Below are positions 11,488 through 21,813 of a stretch of DNA of 64,000 nt, in pieces. Position 1 is the first letter of the stretch. Each line of letters starts with the position of its first letter. The notes beneath the pieces are model-generated. The model searched no databases and had not been told where the DNA came from. It saw only the letters and a list, made by a program, of their open reading frames with translations. Source of the stretch: Pseudomonas fluorescens (lineage in GTDB: Bacteria > Pseudomonadota > Gammaproteobacteria > Pseudomonadales > Pseudomonadaceae); the NCBI RefSeq assembly GCF_902497785.1, contig NZ_CABVHK010000003.1, positions 366,887 to 430,886 on the forward strand, read 5' to 3'. The translations under genes and the position numbers were made by a program.

Positions 11488-11952
11488 ATGATCCGACTTG
11501 AAAGCATCCTGACCCCCGGCCGTTCCCTCGTGAACGTGCCGGGCGGCAGTAAAAAGAAAGCCCTCGAGCAAATTGCCAACCTTATCCATAAAGAAGTGCC
11601 GGATCTGGAGATGCAAGATGTCTTCGAGGCTCTGATTGCCCGTGAAAAACTCGGTTCTACCGGTTTTGGCAACGGCATCGCCATTCCTCATTGCCGCCTC
11701 AAAGGCTGCACATCGCCCATCAGTGCCTTGATGCACCTGGACGCCCCTATCGATTTCGACGCCATCGACGGCGCTCCGGTTGACCTACTGTTCGTTCTGC
11801 TGGTCCCGCAAGCTGCTACCGATGCTCATCTGGAACTGTTACGCCAGATCGCCAGCATGCTCGATCGCAAGGAAGTGCGCGAAAAACTGCGCAGCGCGCC
11901 GAGTAATGAAGCCTTGTATCAGGTTGTCCTGGACGAGCAAAACGGCCATTAA
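11488..11952 (+). CDS. ptsN: Nitrogen PTS enzyme IIA (EIIA-Ntr)
   Basis: A 154-residue EIIA domain of the fructose/mannitol type. The phosphorylated histidine is His68 in [11 protein letters not shown]. PtsN receives phosphate from NPr (ptsO, encoded two genes downstream) and acts as a regulator rather than a sugar transporter: in Pseudomonas it affects carbon-source control, potassium and polyhydroxyalkanoate metabolism. It lies 12 bases after hpf and 2 bases before rapZ. Confidence 0.97.
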   Translation: MIRLESILTPGRSLVNVPGGSKKKALEQIANLIHKEVPDLEMQDVFEALIAREKLGSTGFGNGIAIPHCRLKGCTSPISALMHLDAPIDFDAIDGAPVDLLFVLLVPQAATDAHLELLRQIASMLDRKEVREKLRSAPSNEALYQVVLDEQNGH

Positions 11953-11954
11953 TC

Positions 11955-12812
11955 ATGCGCTTGATCATTGTCAGTGGCCGTTCCGGCTCAGGTAAAAGTA
12001 CCGCGCTCAATGTTCTCGAGGACAGCGGTTACTACTGCATCGACAACCTGCCGGCCGGCCTCCTGCCGGAACTGGCAGAGCGCGCGCTGATCCACACCGA
12101 ACTGGCACAACCGCTGGTTGCAGTGTCCATTGATGCGCGCAACTTGCCGAGCCACTTGTCGCGGTTTCCCGAGCTGCTGGAAGAAGTCCGCAGCCGGCAC
12201 ATCAAGTGTGATGTGCTTTATCTGGATGCCGACGAAGAAACCCTGCTCAAGCGTTTCTCGGAAACCCGCCGCCGTCACCCCCTGAGTAACGCCAATCGCT
12301 CGCTGGCCGAGGCGATTCAGGACGAGACCGGCCTGTTGGGGCCGATTGCCGACCTCGCCGATCTCAAGGTCAATACCACCAACCTGAACCTGTATCAGCT
12401 GCGCGACACCATCAAGCTGCGCCTGTTGAACCAGCCGGAACCCGGTACGGCGTTTCTGGTGGAGTCTTTCGGATTCAAGCGCGGCATGCCGGTGGACGCC
12501 GATCTGGTGTTCGATGTGCGCTGCCTGCCGAACCCTTACTGGAAGCCGGAATTGCGCGAACAGTCCGGACTGGATCAACCGGTGGCCGAGTACCTGGCGG
12601 CACAACCGGACGTCGAAGAGATGTTCCAGGACATTTCCACCTACCTGCTCAAGTGGCTGCCCCGTTTTGCCGCCAGCAACCGCGCCTATGTCACCATTGC
12701 CATAGGCTGTACCGGCGGGCATCACCGCTCCGTCTACCTGACCGAACGTCTGGGCCAGGTCCTGCAAAAATCCCTGAAGAACGTCCAGGTTCGCCACCGC
12801 GACCTCAGCTAA
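11955..12812 (+). CDS. rapZ: RNase adapter protein RapZ
   Basis: A 285-residue P-loop protein with Walker [10 protein letters not shown] at 8-16 and a C-terminal domain with the [12 protein letters not shown] motif that binds glucosamine-6-phosphate or RNA. In E. coli it senses glucosamine-6-phosphate and controls GlmZ decay by RNase E, and so cell-wall precursor supply. Whether a GlmZ-type sRNA exists in Pseudomonas is not shown here. Placed between ptsN and ptsO as in most gammaproteobacteria. Confidence 0.96.
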   Translation: MRLIIVSGRSGSGKSTALNVLEDSGYYCIDNLPAGLLPELAERALIHTELAQPLVAVSIDARNLPSHLSRFPELLEEVRSRHIKCDVLYLDADEETLLKRFSETRRRHPLSNANRSLAEAIQDETGLLGPIADLADLKVNTTNLNLYQLRDTIKLRLLNQPEPGTAFLVESFGFKRGMPVDADLVFDVRCLPNPYWKPELREQSGLDQPVAEYLAAQPDVEEMFQDISTYLLKWLPRFAASNRAYVTIAIGCTGGHHRSVYLTERLGQVLQKSLKNVQVRHRDLS

Positions 12813-12827
12813 AGGATTCACACCGCG

Positions 12828-13103
12828 ATGCCTGCTCTGGAAATCGAAATTATCAACAAGCTGGGTCTGCATGCCCGCGCTTCTGCGAAATTTGTCGGAG
12901 TCGCCGGTCAGTTCAAGGATTGCACGATCAGGGTAGGACGCACGCCGGAATCGACGGTCGATGGCAAAAGCATCATGGCGATGATGATGCTCGCCGCAGG
13001 CAAGGGCACCAAAATCCATCTGAGCACGGAAGGCGAGCAGGAACAGCAAGCGCTGGATGCGCTGGTGGCGTTGATCAACAACTATTTCGACGAAGGCGAA
13101 TAA
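12828..13103 (+). CDS. ptsO: Phosphocarrier protein NPr
   Basis: A 91-residue HPr-fold protein. The phosphorylated histidine is His15 in KLGLHARASAKFVG, and the Ser46-region reads TVDGKSIMAMMML. NPr passes phosphate from EI-Ntr (ptsP, not in window) to PtsN. Last gene of the rpoN cluster; a REPIN and a terminator follow. Confidence 0.97.
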   Translation: MPALEIEIINKLGLHARASAKFVGVAGQFKDCTIRVGRTPESTVDGKSIMAMMMLAAGKGTKIHLSTEGEQEQQALDALVALINNYFDEGE

Positions 13104-13198
13104 CACCTTCGCGCCGAATAGTCTCTGTGGCGAGCATCACCCCGGCCCCCCGAAACCTGCAGCGTATCGCTGACCGTCTGAGGAATAGATGAGGTTCA

Positions 13199-13291
13199 CT
13201 GTGGGAGCGAGCTTGCTCGCGATGGCGTCTCGGCAGTCAACATCAATGTGGAATGTTCAACCGTCATCGCGAGCAAGCTCGCTCCCACAGG
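13199..13291. repeat. REPIN, GTGGGAGCGAGCTTGCTCGCGAT family
   Basis: Inverted arms GTGGGAGCGAGCTTGCTCGC and complement enclose about 45 bases, in the ptsO-pmbA convergent gap. Family relatives lie at 30212, 57095 and 57697. The other part of this gap holds a terminator. Confidence 0.92.
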
Positions 13292-13307
13292 GTTGTTTAC
13301 CAAGCTC

Positions 13308-13350
13308 ATAAAAAAGGCGCGTCACTTGATGGGTGGCGCGCCTTTTTTGT
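13308..13350. terminator. Bidirectional rho-independent terminator between ptsO and pmbA
   Basis: AAAAAAGGCGCGTCAC, a short loop, then GGTGGCGCGCCTTTTTT. The GGCGCG.C stem is preceded by six A and followed by six T, so it can serve both ptsO (plus) and pmbA (minus), which converge here. Confidence 0.85.
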
Positions 13351-13361
13351 AGGGGTGAGGT

Positions 13362-14708
13362 TTAACTACCCGCCACCGTCATCCGCTCGATCAGCACCGA
13401 ACCCGTGCGAATATTGCTGCGCAATTCCAGGTCATTTCCCACCGCTACGATCTGCTTGAACATGTCGCGCATGTTGCCGGCGATGGTCACTTCCTGCACG
13501 GCGAACTGAATCTCGCCGTTTTCGACCCAGTAACCCGCCGCACCGCGAGAGTAATCGCCCGTGACCATGTTCAGGCCCTGGCCCATGAGCTCGGTGACCA
13601 GCAAGCCGCGGCCCATGCGACGCAGCAAAGCCGCCTGATCTTCGTCGCCGTGGGTGACGAACAGGTTGTGCACGCCACCCGCGTTGGCCGTGCTCGGCAT
13701 GCCGAGCTTCCGGCCGGAGTAAGTGCCAAGAATGTAGGACACCAACTCACCTTTTTCGACGAACGGTTTGGCGTAGGTCGCCAGACCGTCACCATCGAAC
13801 GCCGAACTGCCCATGGCGCGCATCAAGTGCGGCCGCTCATCGAGGGTCAACCATTCCGGGAACAGTTTCTGCCCCAGCGTGCCCTCAAGGAACGACGATT
13901 TGCGATATAGGCTGCCGCCGGAAATCGCCGACAGGAAACTGCCGAACAGGCCCCCCGCCAGCTCGGCGGAAAACAGCACCGGCACTTCGCAGGTCGGCAC
14001 CGGACGTGCGCCCAGGCGGCTTGCGGCACGTTGTGCAGCGCGCTGGCCAATGCTCGCCGGGTCGGCCAGCAGATTGCCCTGGCGGTTCACGTCGTACCAG
14101 TAATCGCGCTGCATCTGGCCATCGGCCTCGGCGATCATCACGCAGCTCAGGCTGTGACGGGTCGACGCGTAGCCGCCAATAAAACCGTGACTGTTGCCGT
14201 ACACGCGGCAGCCCTGATGGGTGCTGAGGGTGGTGCCGTCAGCGTTCTTGATCCGGCTGTCAGTGGCGAACGCCGCCGCCTCACAACTCAGGGCCATCTC
14301 GATAGCCTGCTCCGGGGTGATGTCCCACTGATGGAACAGGTCGAAATCCTGCAGGTCCTTGGCCATCAGCGCAGCATCTGCCAGACCCGAGGCTTCGTCT
14401 TCGGAGGTGTGTTTGGCAATGGCCAACGCCGCCGCGACGGTTTCGCGGATGGCTTCAGGCCCACTGGCAGACGTGCTGGCCGAACCCTTGCGCTGACCGA
14501 CGTACAAGGTGATGCCAAAACCCTGATCGCGGTTGAATTCGACGGTTTCGACTTCACGCTGGCGTACCGACGTCGACAGGCCCTGCTCCAGGGACACTGC
14601 CACTTCACAGGCACTGGCGCCCTGGCGTTTGGCTTCAGCGATGATCTGCTCGACTTGTTCTTGCAGTGCCGGCAACGCTTGTGGGCCGACGCTTTCAACT
14701 GCACTCAT
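13362..14708 (-). CDS. pmbA: Metalloprotease-related protein PmbA (TldE)
   Basis: A 448-residue TldE subunit starting [18 protein letters not shown]. With TldD it forms a heterodimeric protease that matures microcin B17 and degrades CcdA in E. coli. TldE lacks the HExxxH metal site and shapes the cavity of TldD. A GTG four codons upstream is in frame, but GGAGAAC just before the ATG at 14708 fits that start best. Its partner tldD is nearby at 15454-16896, separated by the oppositely oriented darP. Confidence 0.95.
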   Translation of the reverse strand: MSAVESVGPQALPALQEQVEQIIAEAKRQGASACEVAVSLEQGLSTSVRQREVETVEFNRDQGFGITLYVGQRKGSASTSASGPEAIRETVAAALAIAKHTSEDEASGLADAALMAKDLQDFDLFHQWDITPEQAIEMALSCEAAAFATDSRIKNADGTTLSTHQGCRVYGNSHGFIGGYASTRHSLSCVMIAEADGQMQRDYWYDVNRQGNLLADPASIGQRAAQRAASRLGARPVPTCEVPVLFSAELAGGLFGSFLSAISGGSLYRKSSFLEGTLGQKLFPEWLTLDERPHLMRAMGSSAFDGDGLATYAKPFVEKGELVSYILGTYSGRKLGMPSTANAGGVHNLFVTHGDEDQAALLRRMGRGLLVTELMGQGLNMVTGDYSRGAAGYWVENGEIQFAVQEVTIAGNMRDMFKQIVAVGNDLELRSNIRTGSVLIERMTVAGS

Positions 14709-14816
14709 GCTGTTCTCCACTCAAATTCTGCTTTCGGTAAAGGCCTTCGAGCGACCGGGCCGGACAAGCGGCCCCCGACTGGTTATCATGGCGGCGTTTC
14801 TTTGCGGACGGCCACC

Positions 14817-15341
14817 ATGGTTGATTCTTACGACGACTCCCTCGATACGGGAGAAAAAAGCAAATCCCAGGTTAAACGCGAGCTGCATGCTCTGGTTGAC
14901 CTCGGCGAGCGCCTTACAACGCTCAAGCCTGACTTGCTGGCAAAACTGCCGCTGACCGACGCTATGCGCCGGGCACTGGCCGATGCGCCCAAGCACACCG
15001 CGAATATCGCGCGTAAACGGCACCTTATGTTCATCGGCAAACTGATGCGCGACCAGGACACTGACGCCATTCTCGTTCTGCTCGATCAACTCGATGCCTC
15101 CACCCGGCAGTACAACGAACGTTTCCATGGCCTGGAACGCTGGCGCGATCGCTTGATCGCGGGCGACGATGCAGTCCTGGAGAAGTTCGTGCTCGACTAC
15201 CCGGAGGCTGATCGTCAGCAATTGCGCTCCCTGATCCGTCAGGCCCAGCACGAACTGGCGACCAACAAGCCACCGGCATCGAGCCGTAAAATCTTCAAGT
15301 ACATCCGTGAGCTGGACGAGACTCAACGCGGTCTGCGCTGA
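14817..15341 (+). CDS. darP: Ribosome biogenesis factor DarP (YjgA)
   Basis: A 174-residue all-alpha protein starting [20 protein letters not shown], of the YjgA/DUF615 family. DarP assists late 50S subunit assembly and binds near the peptidyl-transferase region. The family phrase [20 protein letters not shown] is near the N-terminus. A very long upstream frame (from 14031) is antisense to pmbA and not real. Divergent from pmbA and convergent with tldD. Confidence 0.94.
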   Translation: MVDSYDDSLDTGEKSKSQVKRELHALVDLGERLTTLKPDLLAKLPLTDAMRRALADAPKHTANIARKRHLMFIGKLMRDQDTDAILVLLDQLDASTRQYNERFHGLERWRDRLIAGDDAVLEKFVLDYPEADRQQLRSLIRQAQHELATNKPPASSRKIFKYIRELDETQRGLR

Positions 15342-15362
15342 GTAACGCCCGGTCCCCCCGGG

Positions 15363-15434
15363 GTAGGAGCTGCCGCAGGCTGCGATCTTTTGATCTTTTA
15401 AAAGCAAAAGATCGCAGCCTTCGGCAGCTCCTAC
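15363..15434. repeat. Palindromic repeat, GTAGGAGCTGCCGNAGGCTGCGATCTTTT family
   Basis: A long hairpin in the darP-tldD convergent gap: GTAGGAGCTGCCGCAGGCTG... pairs with ...CAGCCTTCGGCAGCTCCTAC around a short AT-rich centre. It is a member of the family also found near 32208, 33369, 36455, 40637-41101 and 45914. It may end transcription from both sides; no separate terminator is visible in this gap. Confidence 0.92.
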
Positions 15435-15453
15435 GCACGGGGATGTATGTTCC

Positions 15454-16896
15454 TTACGACCCTGTGCCACCCACAGTGATCGCATCAATTTTCAGCGTTG
15501 GCTGGCCGACACCCACCGGCACCGACTGCCCATCCTTGCCACAGGTCCCGACTCCGCTGTCCAGCGACAGGTCGTTACCGACCATCGACACTTTGCTCAT
15601 CGCTTCAGGGCCGTTGCCAATCAACGTCGCGCCTTTGACCGGGGCCGTGATCTTGCCGTCTTCGATCAGGTACGCCTCGCTGGTGGAGAACACGAACTTG
15701 CCGCTGGTGATGTCCACCTGACCGCCGCCCAGGTTGGCGCAGTAGATGCCGCGTTTCACCGAGGCGATGATTTCCGCAGGATCACTTTCACCCGCGAGCA
15801 TGTAAGTGTTGGTCATGCGCGGCATCGGCAAGTGAGCGTAGGATTCACGGCGGCCGTTACCGGTGCGCGCCACGCCCATCAAGCGCGCGTTGAGCTTGTC
15901 CTGCATGTAGCCCTTGAGTACGCCGTTTTCTATCAGCGTGGTGCACTCGGTCGGCGTGCCTTCGTCGTCGACGCTCAGCGAACCACGGCGACCGGCCAAT
16001 GTGCCGTCGTCAACGATGGTGCAGAGCTTCGAAGCGACCATTTCGCCCATGCGTCCGCTATAAGCCGAACTGCCCTTGCGGTTGAAATCGCCTTCCAGAC
16101 CATGGCCGACCGCTTCGTGCAACAGCACGCCAGACCACCCCGAACCCAGCACCACCGGCAACGTTCCGGCCGGCGCCGGAATGGCTTCCAGGTTTACCAG
16201 CGCCTGACGCAACGCTTCACGGGCGTAGCTCATGGCGCGGTCTTCGCCCAGGAAATAGCGGTAATCGGTACGTCCGCCACCGCCATGACCACCACGCTCG
16301 CGCCGGCCATTCTGCTCAACAATTACGCTGACGTTGAAGCGCACCAGCGGCCGCACATCGGCTGCCAGACTGCCATCGGTGGAAGCAACCAGAATGCGTT
16401 CCCAGACCCCGGCCATGCTCACGGTGACCTGCTGGATACGGGGATCGAGGGCGCGTGTCGCGACGTCGATGCGCTTGAGCAGCTCGACTTTTTCGGCACG
16501 GCTCATCACTTCCAGTGGATTGTCCGGCCCGTACAACTGTGCGACGTCCTGCGTGGTGAACGCCTGCACCGTGCCGTTTTGGCCGGCGCGGGAGATCGAA
16601 CGTGCAGCTCGTGCCGCTGCGCCCAGGGCTTCGAGGGTGATGGCATTGCTGTAGGCGAACCCGGTTTTCTCGCCGGATTGCGCGCGCACGCCAACACCTT
16701 GATCCAGGTTGAAGCTGCCTTCCTTGACGATGCCGTCTTCCAGCGCCCAGGACTCGGAGATCTGCCCCTGGAAATACAGGTCGGCGGCATCAATGCCCGG
16801 GCCGGCCAGATCGCCGAGTACGCCTTGCAGGCTCTCGATCGTTACGCCGCCGGGTGCCAGGAGGTGTTCACTGACTGAGGACAACAACTCGCTCAT
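15454..16896 (-). CDS. tldD: Metalloprotease TldD
   Basis: A 480-residue catalytic subunit of the TldD/TldE protease. The zinc motif [11 protein letters not shown] (HExxxH) is present near residue 257, and the family C-terminal region with [19 protein letters not shown] is intact. It acts on unfolded or peptide substrates in the cytoplasm together with PmbA. Upstream on the same strand, 18 bases away, is the nitrilase-family gene, and before that yhdP, the order found in other gammaproteobacteria. Confidence 0.97.
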   Translation of the reverse strand: MSELLSSVSEHLLAPGGVTIESLQGVLGDLAGPGIDAADLYFQGQISESWALEDGIVKEGSFNLDQGVGVRAQSGEKTGFAYSNAITLEALGAAARAARSISRAGQNGTVQAFTTQDVAQLYGPDNPLEVMSRAEKVELLKRIDVATRALDPRIQQVTVSMAGVWERILVASTDGSLAADVRPLVRFNVSVIVEQNGRRERGGHGGGGRTDYRYFLGEDRAMSYAREALRQALVNLEAIPAPAGTLPVVLGSGWSGVLLHEAVGHGLEGDFNRKGSSAYSGRMGEMVASKLCTIVDDGTLAGRRGSLSVDDEGTPTECTTLIENGVLKGYMQDKLNARLMGVARTGNGRRESYAHLPMPRMTNTYMLAGESDPAEIIASVKRGIYCANLGGGQVDITSGKFVFSTSEAYLIEDGKITAPVKGATLIGNGPEAMSKVSMVGNDLSLDSGVGTCGKDGQSVPVGVGQPTLKIDAITVGGTGS

Positions 16897-16914
16897 ATGC
16901 TTTACGCCTTAAAT

Positions 16915-17763
16915 TCATCGTTCTGAGGCAGGTCGCCGGGCGCCCTGCGAGAAAAAGCGCCGGTGACTGGACACCGGCATCCGCGCCCGGATGGACGCCT
17001 GTTCGCTGCTATCGCGTTCGGCCAGCAGCACGGCCTCGCCTTGATCCTGTTGCGCCAGCACACGACCCCACGGGTCGATTATTGCGGCACGGCCCCAGGT
17101 TTCTCGCGGTCCCGGATGGGTGCCACCCTGGGCCGCCGCGAGCACATAACATTGAGTTTCGATGGCCCTGGCGCGAATCAGCACATCCCAATGCGCCGCG
17201 CCGGTCACCGCCGTAAAGGCCGACGGCGCGGTAATCAACTCCGCACCGGCAGCACGTAATTCACTGTACAGCTCCGGGAAGCGCAGGTCATAACACACCG
17301 TCAGGCCGACTCGACCGACCGGCGTATCCGCCACCACAACGCCACTACCATAAGCATAGTCATCGGATTCGCGATAACGACCGCGGGTGTCCGCCACATC
17401 CACGTCGAACAAATGCAGCTTGTCGTAGCGCGCCACCGTCTCGCCCTGATCGTTGACCAGCAACGAGCAGGCATGCACTTTCGCCGTCGGCTGTTCCACC
17501 GGCGGCAGCGGTAATGTGCCGGCCACTATCCATAACTTGAGGTCGCGGGCGGTCTGTTTCAACCAGGGCAGGATCGGACCTTCGCCCGACGCCTCGGCAC
17601 GGCCGATGTCGGCGACGTCGCGCCGGCCCATGGCCGCGAAGTTTTCCGGCAGCACGGCAAGCTTCGCGCCACCGGCGGCGGCCTGTTCAAGCAGGCGACG
17701 GGCCTGGGCCAGATTGGCCAGTACGTCGCTCTGGCTGACCATTTGAATCACCGCAAAAGACAT
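16915..17763 (-). CDS. Nitrilase-superfamily carbon-nitrogen hydrolase
   Basis: A 282-residue cytoplasmic hydrolase with the full Glu-Lys-Cys triad: Glu40 in LPENF, Lys115 in RYDKLHLFDV and Cys157 in LTVCYDLRFPE. The Nit1/YbeM-like sequence resembles enzymes that repair deaminated glutathione, but omega-amidase or another amide substrate cannot be excluded from sequence alone. It lies between yhdP and tldD, as in P. aeruginosa, and is probably co-transcribed with tldD. Confidence 0.9.
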   Translation of the reverse strand: MSFAVIQMVSQSDVLANLAQARRLLEQAAAGGAKLAVLPENFAAMGRRDVADIGRAEASGEGPILPWLKQTARDLKLWIVAGTLPLPPVEQPTAKVHACSLLVNDQGETVARYDKLHLFDVDVADTRGRYRESDDYAYGSGVVVADTPVGRVGLTVCYDLRFPELYSELRAAGAELITAPSAFTAVTGAAHWDVLIRARAIETQCYVLAAAQGGTHPGPRETWGRAAIIDPWGRVLAQQDQGEAVLLAERDSSEQASIRARMPVSSHRRFFSQGARRPASER

Positions 17764-17794
17764 GGCCTTTCCTTATCGAAATCAACACAGACAC

Positions 17795-17895
17795 TGTAGG
17801 AGCGAGCTTGCTCGCGATGGACGTGAACGATAACGCGGGTTGCCTGGTTAAACGCGTTGTCCTTACATTTTTCGCGAGCAAGCTCGCTCCTACAG
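17795..17895. repeat. REPIN, GTAGGAGCGAGCTTGCTCGCGATGGACGT family
   Basis: Inverted arms GTAGGAGCGAGCTTGCTCGCG and complement enclose about 55 bases, between yhdP and the nitrilase gene. The element at 60296-60398 shares not only the arms but also much of the loop (GATGGACGT.AACGATAACGC and CGCGTTGTC), so these two are close copies. Confidence 0.92.
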
Positions 17896-17934
17896 GGGAA
17901 GGTCGCTACGGCCATGCTACTCCATCGAGGCAAC

Positions 17935-20900
17935 TCAAAAAGGCTTGTCGAAGGTGATTTTCGGTTCTTTCCACGGGCCTTTGACGGTGTACTTTACGCT
18001 GGCGAAACGGGCCACGCGGTCACCGATCAGCTTGTCGATGAGGAACAATGCGCCGCCAATGGCCGGTGCGCCGACGATCAGCGCAGCTATCGGCAGGTTG
18101 TTGGTCACCGGCAAGGTCACCAGCAATTTCGCATCGACCTGATCACCCACCAGATCCAGCGTGCCGTTGAGCTCGATGTTGCTCGATGGGCCCGTCAACC
18201 GGATTGGCTCACGAGTGATGTAAACGCCGTTGGTCGCCACCAGCAGGCCTTTGACGCGGTCGTAACTCAGGCCTTTGCCGAACAGATCGGAGAAGTCCAG
18301 ACGCAGGCGACGGCCGATGGAGTTGAAGTTAAGCAGGCCAAACACCCGCAAGGCCTGTGCGCCGCCCTCGACTTCGACAAACTGGCCTTTGTTCAGCGAT
18401 GCATCGAGCGTGCCGGAGAAACGCTTGGTCGCCAGCCACGCCGGTGAGCCGGGCCAGCGACCGTCGACATCCATGTGGAACTCCTCGCTGGTCACACTGG
18501 GCGCAAAGCCCCAGCCTTTGAGGACATCCGCGAGGTTCTTGCCGCTGATCCGGCCCTTGTACCAACTGGTGGACGAACCGGGGATACCTTCCCAGCCGCC
18601 GCTGCCCTGCAACAGAATGCCCTTGAGGCCCAGGTCCAGTGTATTGAGCGCAATGCCTTTAGCGGTCGGCCGCACTTTCAACGACCAACCGCCCACCAGA
18701 TCCTGGCCCTGGAACAGCTGGTTGATGGTGATGTCCAGCGCCGGAATTTTCGTCGGGTCTACGCTGGCCAACGGGTCCGGCGAATTTTCATCGGCCAGCA
18801 CCGTCGGGTCCGGGGCCGGCAAACGCACGTACTGCAGATTGATCGCGATTGGCGCGGCTTTCGCGTCTGGGATGCCGACGCTGCCCTTGGCCTGCTGACT
18901 GTCGAGCTGCAACGCCCAGGCGGCCGGTTTACGGTTGAGTTGCACCGACGCCTGATCGAGGGTGGTGCCGAACCCGCTGAGCTTGCCGACCTTGAAGTCC
19001 GCGCTGCTGAGCAACTGCTTGGCGCTGCCGCCCGGATCCTGACCGGCATACTTGTCCACCAGATCTTTCCACGGACCGACGTCCAGCTCCGACAGCACGC
19101 CGCGCACTCGCAGACCTTTGGCGCCGGGCAACACCGCCTCGCCGCCGCCGAGGAACAGCTCACCGCGACCGTCGGCGAAACCGTCGGCAGGCGCGGCAAA
19201 CGTGAAACTCGCCAGTTCGCCGTATTTGAGCCAGTAGCGCCGCTCCGGCCCTTGCAGGGTCATGCGGAATGTCGTGTCACGGCCGACATCCGCCGCCATG
19301 CCGAACGGCGCCGGCAAATCCACCGCCACACCCTTGAGGCTGGAATTGACCATCAACTGGCTGTCGGCGCCATCCAGGTTCAGTTGCAATTGATAGGGAA
19401 TCAGGCCGGACACCGGCAACGGCTGAGTCACGCTCAGCCAATCGGTGAGTTTCTTGACCTCGACCTGCCCCGAAGCCGTGACGCGGGTTTTCAGGTTGCC
19501 GGGGCTGCCATCGGCGAAAATCTGTGCGCTGACCGGTTTATCAAAGGCCCGTGCAGTGATGTTCTGGCCACTCAAACCTTTGCTGCTGTCGAAGCGGAAA
19601 TCGCCCTTGAGTTGCGTCAGCTCCAGTGCCGGTTCGGCCAGTTTCAGGCGTGCCTTGGCGGTTTTGAAGTCGACCAGAATCTTTGGCTCTTCGCCTTTGG
19701 CCAGTGGAATATCCAGCTTCAGCTTGCCTTGCAGATCGCCCTCGCCTTCCCAACCGGCGAAGGTGTCAGCGGTGCCGATCGGCGCTTCCTGAAGGATCTT
19801 CAGAGCATCGCCCAACCCGCCGGCGAAAGCGCCGTCGAGCAACAGGTGGCTGTTCTGCCCGGCCGGAACGTGGGGGATATTGACGTAAATATTGCTGACC
19901 TGCGTATTCAGCAACTGGCCTTTGCTGGCCAGAATGCGCACGCCACTGTCTTCAACGAACACGTCGCCACTGACCTTGCTGACGTGCGGCCAACCCGGCT
20001 GGAACGCCAGTTCGGCATCGTGAACCTTGAAGAACAGGCTGATGCTGCGATCGGCGTCCGCCGCACCGTGGTTCAGCGAGCCTTGATACTGGAAGAAACC
20101 TTCGTCTACCGCGCCTTTGAGAATCGCGGTGCGCAGCCATTCGTCCAGCGCCGGGCTGAGAACGGCCGGCAGGTACTTAGCGGTGTATTTGCCATCTCCG
20201 TCCACCATACCGACCCGCAGGTCCATGTAATCTTCCTGGGTGTGGTCGAAATGCAGGCGGATCAGGAAATCGCCGGCAATCTTGCCCTCCTCGCCCAGCA
20301 CTTTCAGATACGGCGCGATCAGGGTGAAGCCTTCTTTATCGAGTTTCCAGGTCAGCCGGGCGTTGGCCTGGATGTATTGCCACGGCTTGGCGAAAATCGG
20401 GTCCAGGTGCAGGACGAAATCCTTGCTGTCCATGCGTAGTTCGCCATGACCGAGGTCACCGCTGATGCTACCGCTGACATTGCGTGCTGCCGGAGCGCCG
20501 TGATAAGCGTCGAAGCCGACCTGATCAAGGTTGGCGGCGAAGCTGAATTTGCTGTCGTCTGTGGCGTTGGGCCGGAAGTCGAGCAACACGTTGCGCAAAC
20601 CACCGGTCACCTTCAGCCGCTCGACGGCGGTGGCGACGCCTTCGGGCAAGGGCCCCAACGCATTCAGCAATGGCGTGAGTGGAGTGAGGTTGAGACGGTC
20701 GGCTTGCAGATGCCAACGTTCTTCGGCCTTATCGGTGGCCAGGTTTTGCTTGATTTGCAGGTGCGTTTCCCAGCGGGTCTCGCCGAGATTCATGGCCAGC
20801 GAATCCAGGGTCACCAGCATGCCTTCGGAACTGCGCTGAAAGTAGCCGTTCAGCGCCAGATTATTGATCTGGATCGGTTTGCGTTCGGCGTAGGCACCCT

Positions 20901-21738
20901 TGAGTTGTGGTGCATTCAGGCGGACTGCGGCGCTTTGCAACGCGCCTTGGTTCCACTTGAACCACAGCTCGCCACCGGCCTTGATCTCGGAAAAATTCCA
21001 TTGCTGGGTGACCCGCTCTGGCAGCCATTTCGACCAGTCGCTTTGCGGCAGGCTCACGTAGGCATCCGCTTCGCCGTCCTTCCACTGACTGGCGCGAATT
21101 CGAGTGCGCAGGCTCATGGCAACGGGCTGACCGTCAGGCAAGGTCAACCGGGCGTCGAGACGCTGGCGGGAAGCGCCGGTTTTCAGGTTCAGACCCACGT
21201 AGGTCAGGGTCAGCGGCGGATGATCCAGCGGCTGCAACGTCACCTGGCTGTCGAGCACCGATAGCTGCTGGATGATTTGCATGCGATTGAGCAGTTGCTC
21301 CGGATCCAGCGGCTGATCCTGCTGCACCGGCAAACCCTCCAGCGCCCAATGACCGTCCGCGCCTTCCTTGAGGCTGATCTTCAGGCCGTTGAGTTCCAGA
21401 TGGGCGATACGCACTTCGCGCGCCAGCAGACTGGCCCACAGATCCGGCACCGCCCGCACCTGGTCCAGTCGGAGGGCATTGGCGCCCTCGCCGACCATCA
21501 CGTCGTGCGCCAACAGGATGGGGGCGAAGCCGCTCCAGTTACCTTCCAGCTCACCGATGTGCAACGGCATGCCCAAGGCAGCCCCGGCCTTGGCTTCGAC
21601 TTCAGCCCGGTATTCGGCCACCAGCGGCGTCAGCTCGCGGCCCAGACTGACGTAAAGCGCCATCAGCACCAAAGCCAACGCGCACAGGCCCAGACCCCAG
21701 CGGGTCAGTGCGGCCAAAATGCGTGTCAGACGGTCCAT
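17935..21738 (-). CDS. yhdP: AsmA-family lipid-transport protein YhdP
   Basis: A 1267-residue protein with one N-terminal membrane anchor (about residues 13-32, WGLGLCALALVLMALYVSLG) and a very long periplasmic part of the YhdP/DUF3971 and AsmA-2 type. It ends with a hydrophobic C-terminal patch (NLPIAALIVGAPAIGGALFL) before FDKPF. In E. coli YhdP, TamB and YdbH are redundant bridges that carry phospholipid to the outer membrane; its length is normal for the family. It lies 75 bases downstream of rng, the common YhdP-RNase G pairing. Confidence 0.94.
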   Translation of the reverse strand: MDRLTRILAALTRWGLGLCALALVLMALYVSLGRELTPLVAEYRAEVEAKAGAALGMPLHIGELEGNWSGFAPILLAHDVMVGEGANALRLDQVRAVPDLWASLLAREVRIAHLELNGLKISLKEGADGHWALEGLPVQQDQPLDPEQLLNRMQIIQQLSVLDSQVTLQPLDHPPLTLTYVGLNLKTGASRQRLDARLTLPDGQPVAMSLRTRIRASQWKDGEADAYVSLPQSDWSKWLPERVTQQWNFSEIKAGGELWFKWNQGALQSAAVRLNAPQLKGAYAERKPIQINNLALNGYFQRSSEGMLVTLDSLAMNLGETRWETHLQIKQNLATDKAEERWHLQADRLNLTPLTPLLNALGPLPEGVATAVERLKVTGGLRNVLLDFRPNATDDSKFSFAANLDQVGFDAYHGAPAARNVSGSISGDLGHGELRMDSKDFVLHLDPIFAKPWQYIQANARLTWKLDKEGFTLIAPYLKVLGEEGKIAGDFLIRLHFDHTQEDYMDLRVGMVDGDGKYTAKYLPAVLSPALDEWLRTAILKGAVDEGFFQYQGSLNHGAADADRSISLFFKVHDAELAFQPGWPHVSKVSGDVFVEDSGVRILASKGQLLNTQVSNIYVNIPHVPAGQNSHLLLDGAFAGGLGDALKILQEAPIGTADTFAGWEGEGDLQGKLKLDIPLAKGEEPKILVDFKTAKARLKLAEPALELTQLKGDFRFDSSKGLSGQNITARAFDKPVSAQIFADGSPGNLKTRVTASGQVEVKKLTDWLSVTQPLPVSGLIPYQLQLNLDGADSQLMVNSSLKGVAVDLPAPFGMAADVGRDTTFRMTLQGPERRYWLKYGELASFTFAAPADGFADGRGELFLGGGEAVLPGAKGLRVRGVLSELDVGPWKDLVDKYAGQDPGGSAKQLLSSADFKVGKLSGFGTTLDQASVQLNRKPAAWALQLDSQQAKGSVGIPDAKAAPIAINLQYVRLPAPDPTVLADENSPDPLASVDPTKIPALDITINQLFQGQDLVGGWSLKVRPTAKGIALNTLDLGLKGILLQGSGGWEGIPGSSTSWYKGRISGKNLADVLKGWGFAPSVTSEEFHMDVDGRWPGSPAWLATKRFSGTLDASLNKGQFVEVEGGAQALRVFGLLNFNSIGRRLRLDFSDLFGKGLSYDRVKGLLVATNGVYITREPIRLTGPSSNIELNGTLDLVGDQVDAKLLVTLPVTNNLPIAALIVGAPAIGGALFLIDKLIGDRVARFASVKYTVKGPWKEPKITFDKPF

Positions 21739-21813
21739 GTCAGTTGGCTCCCATGGCGAAAATACTGCAGAAAGCTGAGGCCAGCTGTTCGAGTCCGGCG
21801 GACATCCTGCGAT

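Noticed and set aside
14031..14816. Long N-terminal extension of DarP
   Set aside because: It is antisense to pmbA; the family N-terminus begins at 14817.
18475..20439. A plus-strand frame of 654 codons
   Set aside because: Antisense to yhdP, with no recognisable domain; explained by high GC at third positions.
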